From a virus: a DNA stretch of 39,973 nucleotides. Below the pieces are notes generated by a model, which saw only the letters and a program-made list of their open reading frames with translations, did no database searches and was not told the origin of the DNA. Positions 21,501-30,043 of the stretch are shown here, piece after piece. The stretch's first letter is position 1, and the number at the start of each line of letters is the position of its first letter. Location: the IMG/VR virus record IMGVR_UViG_3300046513_000257, positions 1 to 39,973 of that record; one strand, 5' to 3'. The position numbers and the translations under genes are program-made.

Positions 21501-23726
21501 ATGCCGCGCGTCACCATCAACCAAACCAACTTTACGGCCGGTGAGATATCGCCGAAGTGCTACGGCCGTGTCGACGTCACGCGCTACCAGAACGGCGCGG
21601 CCGCGATGCCAAATTGCGTGATCGACATCCACGGCGGTGCCGGCCGCCGGCCAGGGAAAGCTTTCGTGGCCGAGACAAAGGATTCCTCGAAGCGCTCGCG
21701 CCTGGTGCCCTACATCTTCAGCACCACCCAGGCTTACATACTGGAATTCGGCCACCTCTACATGTGGGTGTACGTGCAGAGCGGCGGCCAGGTCGTCAGC
21801 GGCGGCGTGCCTTACGAGATCGTCACGCCCTACACCGAGGACATGCTGGCCGAGATGGACTTCACCCAGGGCGCCGACACCATGTTCATTTTTCACCGCA
21901 GCTTGCCGATCCATATCCTGCAGCGTGTCGCTTCCGACTACTGGGCGCTCAGGCAGGCGCCGATCACGGTGGCGCCGTTCGATGAGATCGGCCATATGTT
22001 CGCGGCGACGTTGACGCTCTCGAATGCGGCAGTCGGCACTGGCCGCACCGCCACCGCCTCGACTGCCATCTTTCTCGCTGCCGACGTCGGGCGCCGCATC
22101 ACATACCTGTCGGGCACGGCCCTGATCACCGGCTTCACCAGCGGCACCGGCGTCACGGTCGACATCGAGAGCGCCTTCCCCGTGGCAGCGCTGCCCGCCA
22201 GCGCCTGGGAACTGCTGGACTCCCCCCAGGTCGGAATTACGCCATCGGCAAAAAGCCCAGTGGGCGCGGCGTGCACGCTGTCCGCCGGAACGCAAGTTCC
22301 TATCGATCCGGAGAATCCTGACGCCGGCACCACCGGTGGAACGGACGCCTGGCGCGCCGGCGATGTCGGGAAGTTCGTTCGCCTCAACGGCGGAATGGTG
22401 CAGATCACCAGCTTTACCGACGCCCAGCATGTGCAGGCCGTCATCAAGGAAGAATTGGCCGCGGTTGTCGAAGCGCCGGCTAGCGCCTGGACGCTGGAAG
22501 CCCCGGTCTGGAACAGCACCTATGGCTACCCCTGCACCGGCGCGCTGTACGAGCAGCGGCTTGCGGTGGCCGGCTCGCCCCGCTACCCGCAAACGGTCTG
22601 GGGCAGCCGGTCGGGCCTGTTCTACGACTTCACGATCGGCACCAATGACGACGACGCGTTCAGTTTCGCGCTTCCCTCCACCGGCCAGATCAACCCGATC
22701 CAGCGCATGGCGACCGCCAAGGCGCTGATGCCACTGACCTACGGTGGCGAATACACAATGGAAGGCGGCAGTGACGAAGCGCTGACCCCCACCAGCGTCA
22801 AGGCGCGCAGCCCATCGGTCTACGGCTGCAACCAGGTCAAGCCGCTCCGGATTGGCAACGAGGTGCTGTTCGTGCAGCGTGCCGGCCGCAAGGTCCGCTC
22901 ACTGGCCTACAGCATCTCGACGGACACCTACAACGCGCCTGACCTGACCGTGCTGGCCGAGCACATCACCACCTCCGGCATTGTCGACATGGCCTACCAG
23001 CAGGAGCCCGGCTCGCGGCTCTGGTGCGTGCGCGCGGACGGCAAGCTGGCCACGCTGACCCTCGATCGCGACGAAGGCGTCATCGCCTGGACGCCCCAGA
23101 ACACGGACGGCCTGTACGAATCCTGCGCCACGATCCCGAATGCCGAGGGCGACGAGGTGTGGTGCATCGTCCAGCGGACCATCGACGGCCAGGTCAAACG
23201 CTACGTCGAACGCTTCGACCAGACCTTTTACACCGACTGCGCCATCACCGGCACCGACGAAACGGGCAAGGCCACCTGGACCGGGATCGATCACCTGGAA
23301 GGCAAGGACGTGGCGGTGCGGGCCGACGGCGTGTACATGGGCATGTTCACCGTTGCCGACGGCGCAATCCAGCTGCCGCGCGATGCCCTGGCCGTCGAGA
23401 TCGGCCTGCCGTTCACCAACAGCGTCACGCTGCTCAGGCCAGAAGTCCAGGCTGGCGACGGCACCAGCCAGGGCAACGCGCAGCGCGTGCACGAAGTCTC
23501 GCTGTTGCTGGCCGACACCATCGGGGCCAAGATCAACGGCGAGGAGATCGCTTTCCGCGAGTTCGGCGGCAACCTGCTCGACAGCGCACCCGAGGCGTAC
23601 TCGGGATTCAAGCGCGCCGGCCTGACCGAGTGGTCGCGGGGCGACGAGACGATCACGATCAGCCAGGACGAGCCCTACCCCTTCCACCTTCTTGCGGTCG
23701 TGCGCAAGATCACCATCAACAGCTGA
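21501..23726 (+). CDS. Tail tubular protein B-like nozzle protein (gp12 type)
   Basis: This 741-residue protein begins MPRVTINQTNFTAGEISPKC and continues YGRVDVTRYQNGAAAMPNCV, then HGGAGRRPGKAFV, the standard opening of T7 gp12-like and BPP-1-like nozzle proteins (FxxGElSP..yGR.D...Y..a...n.....G...RRpGt.fv). A central region of about residues 165-330 is Thr/Gly/Ala-rich and beta-forming, and a later section includes YNAPDLTVLAEHITTSGIVD and MAYQQEPGSRLWCVRADGKL, typical of the propeller-like part. It would form the tail tip channel that opens on adsorption. Confidence 0.88.
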   Translation: MPRVTINQTNFTAGEISPKCYGRVDVTRYQNGAAAMPNCVIDIHGGAGRRPGKAFVAETKDSSKRSRLVPYIFSTTQAYILEFGHLYMWVYVQSGGQVVSGGVPYEIVTPYTEDMLAEMDFTQGADTMFIFHRSLPIHILQRVASDYWALRQAPITVAPFDEIGHMFAATLTLSNAAVGTGRTATASTAIFLAADVGRRITYLSGTALITGFTSGTGVTVDIESAFPVAALPASAWELLDSPQVGITPSAKSPVGAACTLSAGTQVPIDPENPDAGTTGGTDAWRAGDVGKFVRLNGGMVQITSFTDAQHVQAVIKEELAAVVEAPASAWTLEAPVWNSTYGYPCTGALYEQRLAVAGSPRYPQTVWGSRSGLFYDFTIGTNDDDAFSFALPSTGQINPIQRMATAKALMPLTYGGEYTMEGGSDEALTPTSVKARSPSVYGCNQVKPLRIGNEVLFVQRAGRKVRSLAYSISTDTYNAPDLTVLAEHITTSGIVDMAYQQEPGSRLWCVRADGKLATLTLDRDEGVIAWTPQNTDGLYESCATIPNAEGDEVWCIVQRTIDGQVKRYVERFDQTFYTDCAITGTDETGKATWTGIDHLEGKDVAVRADGVYMGMFTVADGAIQLPRDALAVEIGLPFTNSVTLLRPEVQAGDGTSQGNAQRVHEVSLLLADTIGAKINGEEIAFREFGGNLLDSAPEAYSGFKRAGLTEWSRGDETITISQDEPYPFHLLAVVRKITINS

Positions 23727-23733
23727 GGAAACC

Positions 23734-24192
23734 ATGGGAATTCGAGTAGCAACACTGGACGATCTGCCGCGCATCCTCGAGCTGGGCGAGCAGCTGCACC
23801 GCGAGAGCCCGCGCTGGTCGCGGCTGTCCTTCAGCCGCGCGAAGGCCGAGCAATTCCTCACCCACCTTATCCAGGAGCCCAACGGCGTGGTGTTCGTCGC
23901 CGACCAGCAGGGCGTGGTCGTCGGCGGCATCGCCGGCATGGCGGCGCCTCACTGGTCCAGTGACGACATCGTGGCCCAGGAGGTGAGCTTCTTCATGGCG
24001 CCGGAAGCGCGCGGCAACATCGTGGCGGTACGGCTGATCTGTGCGCTGCGGGCCTGGGCAGAGCTGCGCGGCGCGAAATGGCTGCATGCCGGTACGTCGA
24101 CCGGGATCGACCCGGAACGCACGGCACGGCTTTATGAAGCACTGGGGTTCGCCCGGTGCGCAATTGGGCTGGAGGTGACCTATGGCGCATGA
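23734..24192 (+). CDS. GNAT-family N-acetyltransferase (first of two)
   Basis: The 152-residue product starts MGIRVATLDDLPRILELGEQ, the usual GNAT N-terminal strand-helix. The acetyl-CoA-binding turn is in FFMAPEARGNIVAVRLICAL (about 90-109; the RGxG/A-type loop is RGNIVA, slightly degenerate), and the family end is seen in ERTARLYEALGFARC. It lies between the nozzle and internal virion genes. The target may be a virion or host protein. Start 23734 is preferred over one at 23692 that overlaps the nozzle gene. It overlaps the second GNAT by 11 bp. Confidence 0.85.
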   Translation: MGIRVATLDDLPRILELGEQLHRESPRWSRLSFSRAKAEQFLTHLIQEPNGVVFVADQQGVVVGGIAGMAAPHWSSDDIVAQEVSFFMAPEARGNIVAVRLICALRAWAELRGAKWLHAGTSTGIDPERTARLYEALGFARCAIGLEVTYGA

Positions 24193-24649
24193 CCTGCTCA
24201 CGGTGGCGCGCACCACGATCGATGAAATGGAAGTCGATCCCGATCTCGGCGCCTTGCTGGCGGAATACGCTGCCGAATCTGCAAATCATGAAATCGGCCC
24301 GGCTTCGCCGCAGATTCATACCTATCGAACGATGGAGGCTGCGGGCCTGTTTCATGCGCTCGCTGCTCGTTGCGGCGGTCGGTTGGTGGGATTCCTGTTC
24401 TTGCTGGTGCCGAACCTGCCGCACTTTGGGCGGGTCGTCGGCGTCACCGAGTCGTATTTCGTTGCGGCGGACCATCGCAAGTCCGGCGCCGGCACCATGC
24501 TGCGCCAAGAAGCCGAGCGCCTGGCCGCCTCGCTGGGAGCTGTTGGCCTCATGATCAGCGCGCCGACGGACGGCAAGCTGGCCGACGTGCTCGATGCGCA
24601 CAAGGCATACCGGGAAACCAGCCGCGTGTTCTTCCGGAGGCTGGCATGA
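24182..24649 (+). CDS. GNAT-family N-acetyltransferase (second of two)
   Basis: The 155-residue product has an N-terminal helical extension (LLTVARTTIDEMEVDPDLGA), then the acetyltransferase core: RLVGFLFLLVPNLPHFGRVV, ESYFVAADHRKSGAGTMLRQ (about 90-109, with a good RKSGAG acetyl-CoA loop), and a C-terminal end, HKAYRETSRVFFRRLA. It differs clearly in sequence from the first GNAT, so it is not a recent duplicate. Both overlap neighbours and share the late operon. Confidence 0.83.
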   Translation: MAHDLLTVARTTIDEMEVDPDLGALLAEYAAESANHEIGPASPQIHTYRTMEAAGLFHALAARCGGRLVGFLFLLVPNLPHFGRVVGVTESYFVAADHRKSGAGTMLRQEAERLAASLGAVGLMISAPTDGKLADVLDAHKAYRETSRVFFRRLA

Positions 24650-25110
24650 ACCTTCTCGCACCGACCCAGTTCGGCATCCAGCCGATGACGCCCGACGCGA
24701 TCGCCTGCGTCTCGGAACTGGAGCAAAGAATCCTCGCCCTCCCACAGGTCCGGATCCACACACAGCACGTCCTGCATGCGGGCATGTACGTCCGGACCAT
24801 CGTCATTCCAGGCGGGGTGGTGCTGACCGGGGCCCTCATCAAGCGCGCCACCGTGGTGGTGGTCAGCGGCGACGCGCTCGTTTCGCGCGGCGACGAGGAG
24901 GGTTTTCGCATTACCGGAACTGTGGCCCTTCCCGCCAGCGCAGGCCGCAAGCAGGCGTTCGTGGCCTACGCCGACACCGCCGTGACCATGGCATTTCCGA
25001 CGAGCGCAAAAACGGTGGAAGAGGCAGAGGCTGAATTTACCGACGATACCGAAATGCTCATGTCGCGCCGCGATCCAGAGCTCAATACCATCATCATTAC
25101 AGGAGAGTGA
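24646..25110 (+). CDS. Cupin-like virion-module protein, unknown function
   Basis: The 154-residue product has a beta-barrel-like central region: HTQHVLHAGMYVRTIVIPGG, then VVLTGALIKRATVVVVSGDA (about 40-80), reading like a small cupin fold, but the usual metal-binding His triad is incomplete. A helical acidic end (AEAEFTDDTEMLMSRR) follows. Its ATG overlaps the GNAT stop (ATGA). Similar proteins accompany the GNAT genes in related phages; the function is not known. Confidence 0.7.
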   Translation: MNLLAPTQFGIQPMTPDAIACVSELEQRILALPQVRIHTQHVLHAGMYVRTIVIPGGVVLTGALIKRATVVVVSGDALVSRGDEEGFRITGTVALPASAGRKQAFVAYADTAVTMAFPTSAKTVEEAEAEFTDDTEMLMSRRDPELNTIIITGE

Positions 25111-25113
25111 CCT

Positions 25114-25599
25114 ATGTCCGGGGGAATTTCAGCAACGACGATTGCAATGATGGCCGCTACAGCGGTCAGTGCTACCGCTGCACTCTATAACGCCGACACC
25201 CAGAAGAACACGGCGGAGGCAAACGCGGAGCTCGCGCGGCGCCAGGGTGAGCAGGAAAAGGACGCCGCCGTCGCGCAGGCCGAGAAGATCCGCAAGGCGG
25301 CCCAGGCGACCGCCGGCCAGGCCAACGCGGCGATGGCGGCGTCCGGGGTGTCCATCGGGGAAGGCACGCCGCTGCGCATCAACGAGAAGATCTACCAGGA
25401 TTCGGAATCCGACGCCTACAGCACGCTGCTGACCGGCACGCGCGCCCAGGCAAGTGCCAGCGCCCAGTCCAGCCTACTGGAATCGCAGGGCCAGAGCGCT
25501 ATGACGGCAGGCTACCTGAACGCCGGCGCAACCGTGCTCAGCTCAGCCGCCAGCTACGGCAAATGGAAGACCTCCCAGACGAAAGCGGGGACCCCATGA
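25114..25599 (+). CDS. Internal virion protein, gp14-like
   Basis: The 161-residue product has a hydrophobic N-terminal helix (about 6-26: ISATTIAMMAATAVSATAAL), a long Ala/Gln/Lys-rich helix (about 27-80) with NAELARRQGEQEKDAAVAQA, then AAMAASGVSIGEGTPLRINE, a hallmark of the T7 gp14-like ejection proteins, and a Ser/Ala-rich C-terminus. These small proteins insert in the outer membrane during DNA ejection. Order (gp14-, gp15-, gp16-like) supports the assignment. Confidence 0.8.
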   Translation: MSGGISATTIAMMAATAVSATAALYNADTQKNTAEANAELARRQGEQEKDAAVAQAEKIRKAAQATAGQANAAMAASGVSIGEGTPLRINEKIYQDSESDAYSTLLTGTRAQASASAQSSLLESQGQSAMTAGYLNAGATVLSSAASYGKWKTSQTKAGTP

Positions 25600-27581
25600 G
25601 AATCCCAACAGGCAACTTCGGCAACGTGGTCGCGCAACCGCAGCGGCAAGTCCAGGTGCAGAACGACGGCGCCATCGGCGATGCGCTCGGCAACGTCGGG
25701 CGCGCGCTCGGCGGGATCGCTCAGGACATGCAGCAGGCCGTGGTGCAGAAGCAGCGTGCTGAGGCCGCGTCAACCTTGGCCACCGCCACAAACGAGGCGC
25801 ACGACGACTACGACGACATCAGCCGCGGGGTGGACGAGGGTCGCATCAAGCCCGAGGAGGCAGTCCCCGAGCTCAAGAAGCGGCTTGGTGAGCGGCAGGG
25901 GGCGCGTAACAAGGAGCTGACCGAAGAGCAGCGGCTGCTGATCGATGACAACATCATCCGGGTCAGCGGCACGCTCGAGCGCAACCTCAACGGCGTGGTG
26001 ATGAAGCGAATGCAGGCAGACACAGACGCGGCCATTCTGACCACCGGTGAGCAGCTGCAGCGGCGGGCTATGCGCGATCTGCCCGGCGCCATCAAGTCAT
26101 GGGAGGCGGTAGTCGACGCGGTGCCGCACTGGGACCCCGTAAAGAAGGCGCAGGTCAAGCAGCAGTTTCGCGAGGGTGCAGCATACAACTTTGCCGACGC
26201 CACGCTGGAAGGGGCTGCGGCGAAGGAAGACGCCGACCTGGTGCGCGCCGCGCGCGAGAAGATCCAGGGCGAGGATGGCGAGGTGATCGATCCGGCCAAG
26301 CGCATCGCACTGATCACGAAGGCCTACGGATACGAACACAACATCAAGGCGGCTGCTGTGCGAGCCGCCGAGAAGGCTGCGCGTGAACAGCAGGCACGCG
26401 AGAACACAGCGGTCGACATCTACAACAAAGCATTTGACCTCGCTGGACAGGGCCAATATTTCTCCTCCGAATTCATCAATGAACTGGCCACCACCACGGC
26501 AGGAACAACGATGGCTGGCCCGGCTCAGAAATTAGTCAAATCGCAAGCGCAGAGCGCCGGGTTTGCCTCGATGCCGCTCGTAAGGATGGATGCGGAACTG
26601 GAGCGCATGCGCGCCGCAGGGGCTGACCCGAAAGTCGGGGTCAGCCCGATCGAGCAAAAGGTCCTCGAGCAGTACGAGAAAATCCGGAGCGCGAAAGCAA
26701 CCGCATATGACGAAAATCCGTGGCAGGCAGCTCAACGGTATGGTGCTATTAAGGACGCCGCGGTCGTCAGCCTTACCAGCGTTCAGGAGGCGCAGAAAAC
26801 CATTGCTGAGCGCATGAAGAACATCGGACAGGTCGAGGCCGACATTGGGCGCAAGATTTCGCCGCTGCAGCCGCAAGAAGCCGAGACGATCGGCCGCCTG
26901 GTGCAGTCCCTGCCGCCCGACCAGCAGTCGTCGGCGCTGGCGACCTTCGCCAAGCTGATCGGTAACGCTGACCGCCTGGCAGCCCTGGCGCGCCAGATCG
27001 ACGCCAAGGACAAGGTGCTCGGTACCGCGATGATGATCGGCGACCTGCAGACCACCCAGGGGCGCTACGTCAGCGAGCTCGTACTCAAGGGTGCGCGCGC
27101 GATCAAGGACAAGGCCATTATGATGGACGAGCACAAGGAGACTGGCTGGCGCGGCGCCATCGCGCGCGAGATCGGTGATGCCTTCCCCAACCAGGAAGTG
27201 CGGGACAGGATGGTCGACGCGGCCTACTACGTGCAAGCCGGGTTCGCAGCTGAGGGCGGCGGCGCCGACACCAGCCGCGCGATTCGCCTGGTGGTCGGTC
27301 GTATCGTCGAGCGCAATGGCAGCAAGATTCCACTGCCGCGCGGGATGGAGGAAGGCGACTTCGAGAAGCGGATTTCGTCAATTAAACCAGCCGACCTGGC
27401 CGCGCAGGCGCCCGGCGGGAGCGTCTTCATTGGCAAAACGGCTGTCCCGATCGACCAATTCGTCAATTCCCTTCCCGATGCCGCCCTGGTGCACGCTGGC
27501 AGCGGCCGTTACAACATCCGCGCGGGCATGGGGCTGGTGACCAACAGCCAGGGTAAGCGCATCACGATCGAGGTTCGCTGA
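25596..27581 (+). CDS. Internal virion protein, gp15-like
   Basis: The 661-residue protein is almost entirely helical and coiled-coil-like, with charged segments (AIGDALGNVGRALGGIAQDM; VVQKQRAEAASTLATATNEA at the start). It lies between the gp14-like and transglycosylase genes, the place of T7 gp15, which forms part of the trans-periplasmic ejection tube. No enzymatic motif is visible. The ATG at 25596 overlaps the upstream TGA; a start at 25563 would only add overlap. The assignment depends mostly on order and size. Confidence 0.75.
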   Translation: MRIPTGNFGNVVAQPQRQVQVQNDGAIGDALGNVGRALGGIAQDMQQAVVQKQRAEAASTLATATNEAHDDYDDISRGVDEGRIKPEEAVPELKKRLGERQGARNKELTEEQRLLIDDNIIRVSGTLERNLNGVVMKRMQADTDAAILTTGEQLQRRAMRDLPGAIKSWEAVVDAVPHWDPVKKAQVKQQFREGAAYNFADATLEGAAAKEDADLVRAAREKIQGEDGEVIDPAKRIALITKAYGYEHNIKAAAVRAAEKAAREQQARENTAVDIYNKAFDLAGQGQYFSSEFINELATTTAGTTMAGPAQKLVKSQAQSAGFASMPLVRMDAELERMRAAGADPKVGVSPIEQKVLEQYEKIRSAKATAYDENPWQAAQRYGAIKDAAVVSLTSVQEAQKTIAERMKNIGQVEADIGRKISPLQPQEAETIGRLVQSLPPDQQSSALATFAKLIGNADRLAALARQIDAKDKVLGTAMMIGDLQTTQGRYVSELVLKGARAIKDKAIMMDEHKETGWRGAIAREIGDAFPNQEVRDRMVDAAYYVQAGFAAEGGGADTSRAIRLVVGRIVERNGSKIPLPRGMEEGDFEKRISSIKPADLAAQAPGGSVFIGKTAVPIDQFVNSLPDAALVHAGSGRYNIRAGMGLVTNSQGKRITIEVR

Positions 27582-29854
27582 TGGCAATCGATGACCTGTT
27601 CCAGAACGGCACCGACAAGGTACTGGACGACCGCGTGGCCCGTCCACTTCCCTCCCCGATCCCGCAGCGCTCCTTCGGTGCCAACCTGTGGGGCTTGACC
27701 TCCGCTGCGCCGAAGGGTGGCGCTGCCGGCGTGGCCGAATCGGGCGGCTTCTTCGCGGATATCCTCGGGGCCTATGGCGAGGTGCAGGCTGGCTACGGCG
27801 CCCAGCTTGACCCGTCCCTTGCGCTCAGCACCAAGACGGCGGAAGCGACCCGTGCTGCTGGTGCGGGCGCCAGGGCGCGCCTCGACAGCGGCGAAGCTTT
27901 CAGCACCGAGATCGGTAACAGCCTGCGCGCCACCGCGCGCAGCATGGCCCCGGATCCACAAGCCGCCGGCACTGCGGAGCAGTTGTTGTTCGGGCTGGGC
28001 CGCTTCGCCACCAAAGCCGTTGGTTATACCCTGGCCGGCGGTCCGATACCGGGCGCGGTCATGCTGGGCGCCGACGAAGGCATGACCGAAGCAGACCGCC
28101 TCAAGGCCCAGGGCGTCGACTTCGAGACCCGCACCAAGGTGGGCGCCGTCGCTGGCGCGGTGGCCGGGGTGTCGGTGGCCCTGCCGGTGGCCGGCAAGAC
28201 CCTGGCGCAGACCGCCGGACTGGTTGCCGTCGGCGGCCCGGGCGGATTCATCGCGCAGCAAGCGGCCACCAAGGCAATCTTGGAGAACGCCAAGTACGAC
28301 AAGCTGGCGGACCAGTACGACCCGTTCGACCCGGTCGGCCTGGCCGTCTCCACCCTGGTGCCTGCCGGCTTCGGTGCCTTCGCCCTGCGCGGTTCGAAAG
28401 CCCGGGCACCTGCGCTCGTGGATCCGGCCGCAGCGCGCGAGCTGGGTATCATGGGCGCGAACGAGCGCCTGGCCCTGCGCTACGACGACCCGCGCCTGGA
28501 TGCCTACGCGGTGACCGCAGCGCAGCGTGAGGGAATCCCGCCCGAGGCGCTGCTGGCCATCAAGAACGCCGGTGAGCGATCCGGCCCGCGCGCTGTGTCA
28601 CCGAAGGGCGCCAAGGGCGTCATGCAGTTCATGGACGACATCTGGACCGCGTACGGCAAGGGTGACGCGCGCGACCCGGTCGCATCGATCGACGCGGGCG
28701 CGCGCTTCATGAAGGACCTGATCAAGCAGTACGACGGCGACGTGCGCGCCGCGCTCGCGCACTACAACGGCGGCGGGAAAGCCGGCCAGGCCGTGCGCGA
28801 AGGCAGGATGCCGGCGGCGAAGGAAACGCGGGACTACCTGGCGCGCACGGAACAGTTCATGGCCGAGCGCAGCGGCACCGAGGCCGGACGGGCGGCGGCG
28901 AGCGATCCGGACATGGTTGCAGCAGCCCGGGTCCAACAGGTGCGCGACACCGTCGAATCGTGGAACCTGCGCGACCCGGCCGACGCTGCCGCCGCCGAGC
29001 AGCACCTGAATGCCGTCCTGCGCGCCGCCGACCAGCTCGGGGCCGGCGAGCGGGTCGACATCGGCAGCACCGTCCCTCTCGACACGCTCGGCCAGGCCCG
29101 TCTGCTCGACAACCTGGTCGGACGCCTCGAGCAGTCCCGCGCCGAGCTGCTGCCGGAAGCCGGCAACCTGGTCGACCCCGGCGTGGTCGCGCCGCTGCGG
29201 GCGGAGATCAGCCGGCTCGAGCAATCGCGCCCGGCGGCCACCGACGAAGCACTGCGCACGCTGGCCAAGGAAATCCAGGCTGCCCAGAGCGTCAGCTACA
29301 AGGCCGCGCTCTCGGCGGCAAAAAAGGACATCGGTACCCGGCTGGACGGCATCGATGCGCAGATCGGGCGCCTGCGTCAGCAGCTGGACGCCCACCGCGC
29401 CGCGGCCGAGACCCAGAAGCAGATCGCCCACCTGGATAGTCAGATCGCCCGAATTAAGTCGGAGCGCGCCGAGATCGCCAGCCCGACGCCGCGCCCGGCA
29501 GCGCTGGCGGTCAAGCAGGCGATGGCCGACATGGGCGGTTCGAAACCGGGGAAACCCGCAACGATCCGCGAGGCCACCGCAACAAAAGCCCCAGAAAGCG
29601 CAACGGAACCGGCGGCCGCTGCACCTGCAGCACCTGCCGGGAAGCAGAGCGCGAACCCGATTGCCGCGTCGCTGGAAGCCCAGAGTGCAGAAATCGCGAA
29701 GCTGTCGCCTGACATGATGGTCCAGCTGGAAGGGATGGATGCCCCGATGCGCCTGGCAGATGCGCTGGAGGCAGTGAAGGCGGAAGCGGCGCGCGACGTG
29801 CAGGATGCGCCGCTGCTGCAGGTGGCCGCCGAGTGTTTCCTACGAAGCGCCTAA
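27581..29854 (+). CDS. Ejection protein with lytic transglycosylase (SLT) domain
   Basis: The 757-residue protein carries an SLT-type transglycosylase domain at about residues 300-400: GIPPEALLAIKNAGERSGPR (catalytic Glu about 332), AVSPKGAKGVMQFMDDIW, then YNGGGKAG. This is the enzyme that locally opens peptidoglycan during DNA entry, as T7 gp16 does, though in T7 the domain is at the very N-terminus. Regions with hydrophobic Gly/Ala segments (about 145-240) could insert into membranes. The C-terminal 350 residues are coiled-coil-like. The end, LLQVAAECFLRSA, is directly followed by the only notable gap in the virion operon. Confidence 0.87.
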   Translation: MAIDDLFQNGTDKVLDDRVARPLPSPIPQRSFGANLWGLTSAAPKGGAAGVAESGGFFADILGAYGEVQAGYGAQLDPSLALSTKTAEATRAAGAGARARLDSGEAFSTEIGNSLRATARSMAPDPQAAGTAEQLLFGLGRFATKAVGYTLAGGPIPGAVMLGADEGMTEADRLKAQGVDFETRTKVGAVAGAVAGVSVALPVAGKTLAQTAGLVAVGGPGGFIAQQAATKAILENAKYDKLADQYDPFDPVGLAVSTLVPAGFGAFALRGSKARAPALVDPAAARELGIMGANERLALRYDDPRLDAYAVTAAQREGIPPEALLAIKNAGERSGPRAVSPKGAKGVMQFMDDIWTAYGKGDARDPVASIDAGARFMKDLIKQYDGDVRAALAHYNGGGKAGQAVREGRMPAAKETRDYLARTEQFMAERSGTEAGRAAASDPDMVAAARVQQVRDTVESWNLRDPADAAAAEQHLNAVLRAADQLGAGERVDIGSTVPLDTLGQARLLDNLVGRLEQSRAELLPEAGNLVDPGVVAPLRAEISRLEQSRPAATDEALRTLAKEIQAAQSVSYKAALSAAKKDIGTRLDGIDAQIGRLRQQLDAHRAAAETQKQIAHLDSQIARIKSERAEIASPTPRPAALAVKQAMADMGGSKPGKPATIREATATKAPESATEPAAAAPAAPAGKQSANPIAASLEAQSAEIAKLSPDMMVQLEGMDAPMRLADALEAVKAEAARDVQDAPLLQVAAECFLRSA

Positions 29855-30037
29855 GGAGGATATCCAGTAGATGCCGGCGAAGACCAGACCAGCGCCGGTG
29901 AGGCAACCCATGATCTTCAGGTAGGCCACGAACGCCTGCAGACCATCGCGCCAGCTGCCGGAGCCGGCCCAGACCGACAGCGGAATGATCAGGGTCATCC
30001 CGAAGATAACACCAACAGTTATGAGGAAAGTGAGCAT
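29840..30037 (-). CDS. Antisense small two-helix membrane protein
   Basis: A 65-residue frame on the minus strand, MLTFLITVGVIFGMTLIIPL then SVWAGSGSWRDGLQAFVAYL and KIMGCLTGAGLVFAGIYWIS, has two clear hydrophobic helices (about 2-24 and 34-60) joined by a short polar loop. It fills the 189-bp gap between two late genes, overlapping only the last 15 bp of the upstream one. No strong ribosome-binding site or promoter is seen. Composition strongly favours real coding over chance, but expression is unproven. It could be a lysogen-expressed membrane protein or an exclusion factor. Confidence 0.55.
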   Translation of the reverse strand: MLTFLITVGVIFGMTLIIPLSVWAGSGSWRDGLQAFVAYLKIMGCLTGAGLVFAGIYWISSLGAS

Positions 30038-30043
30038 TTCTAC

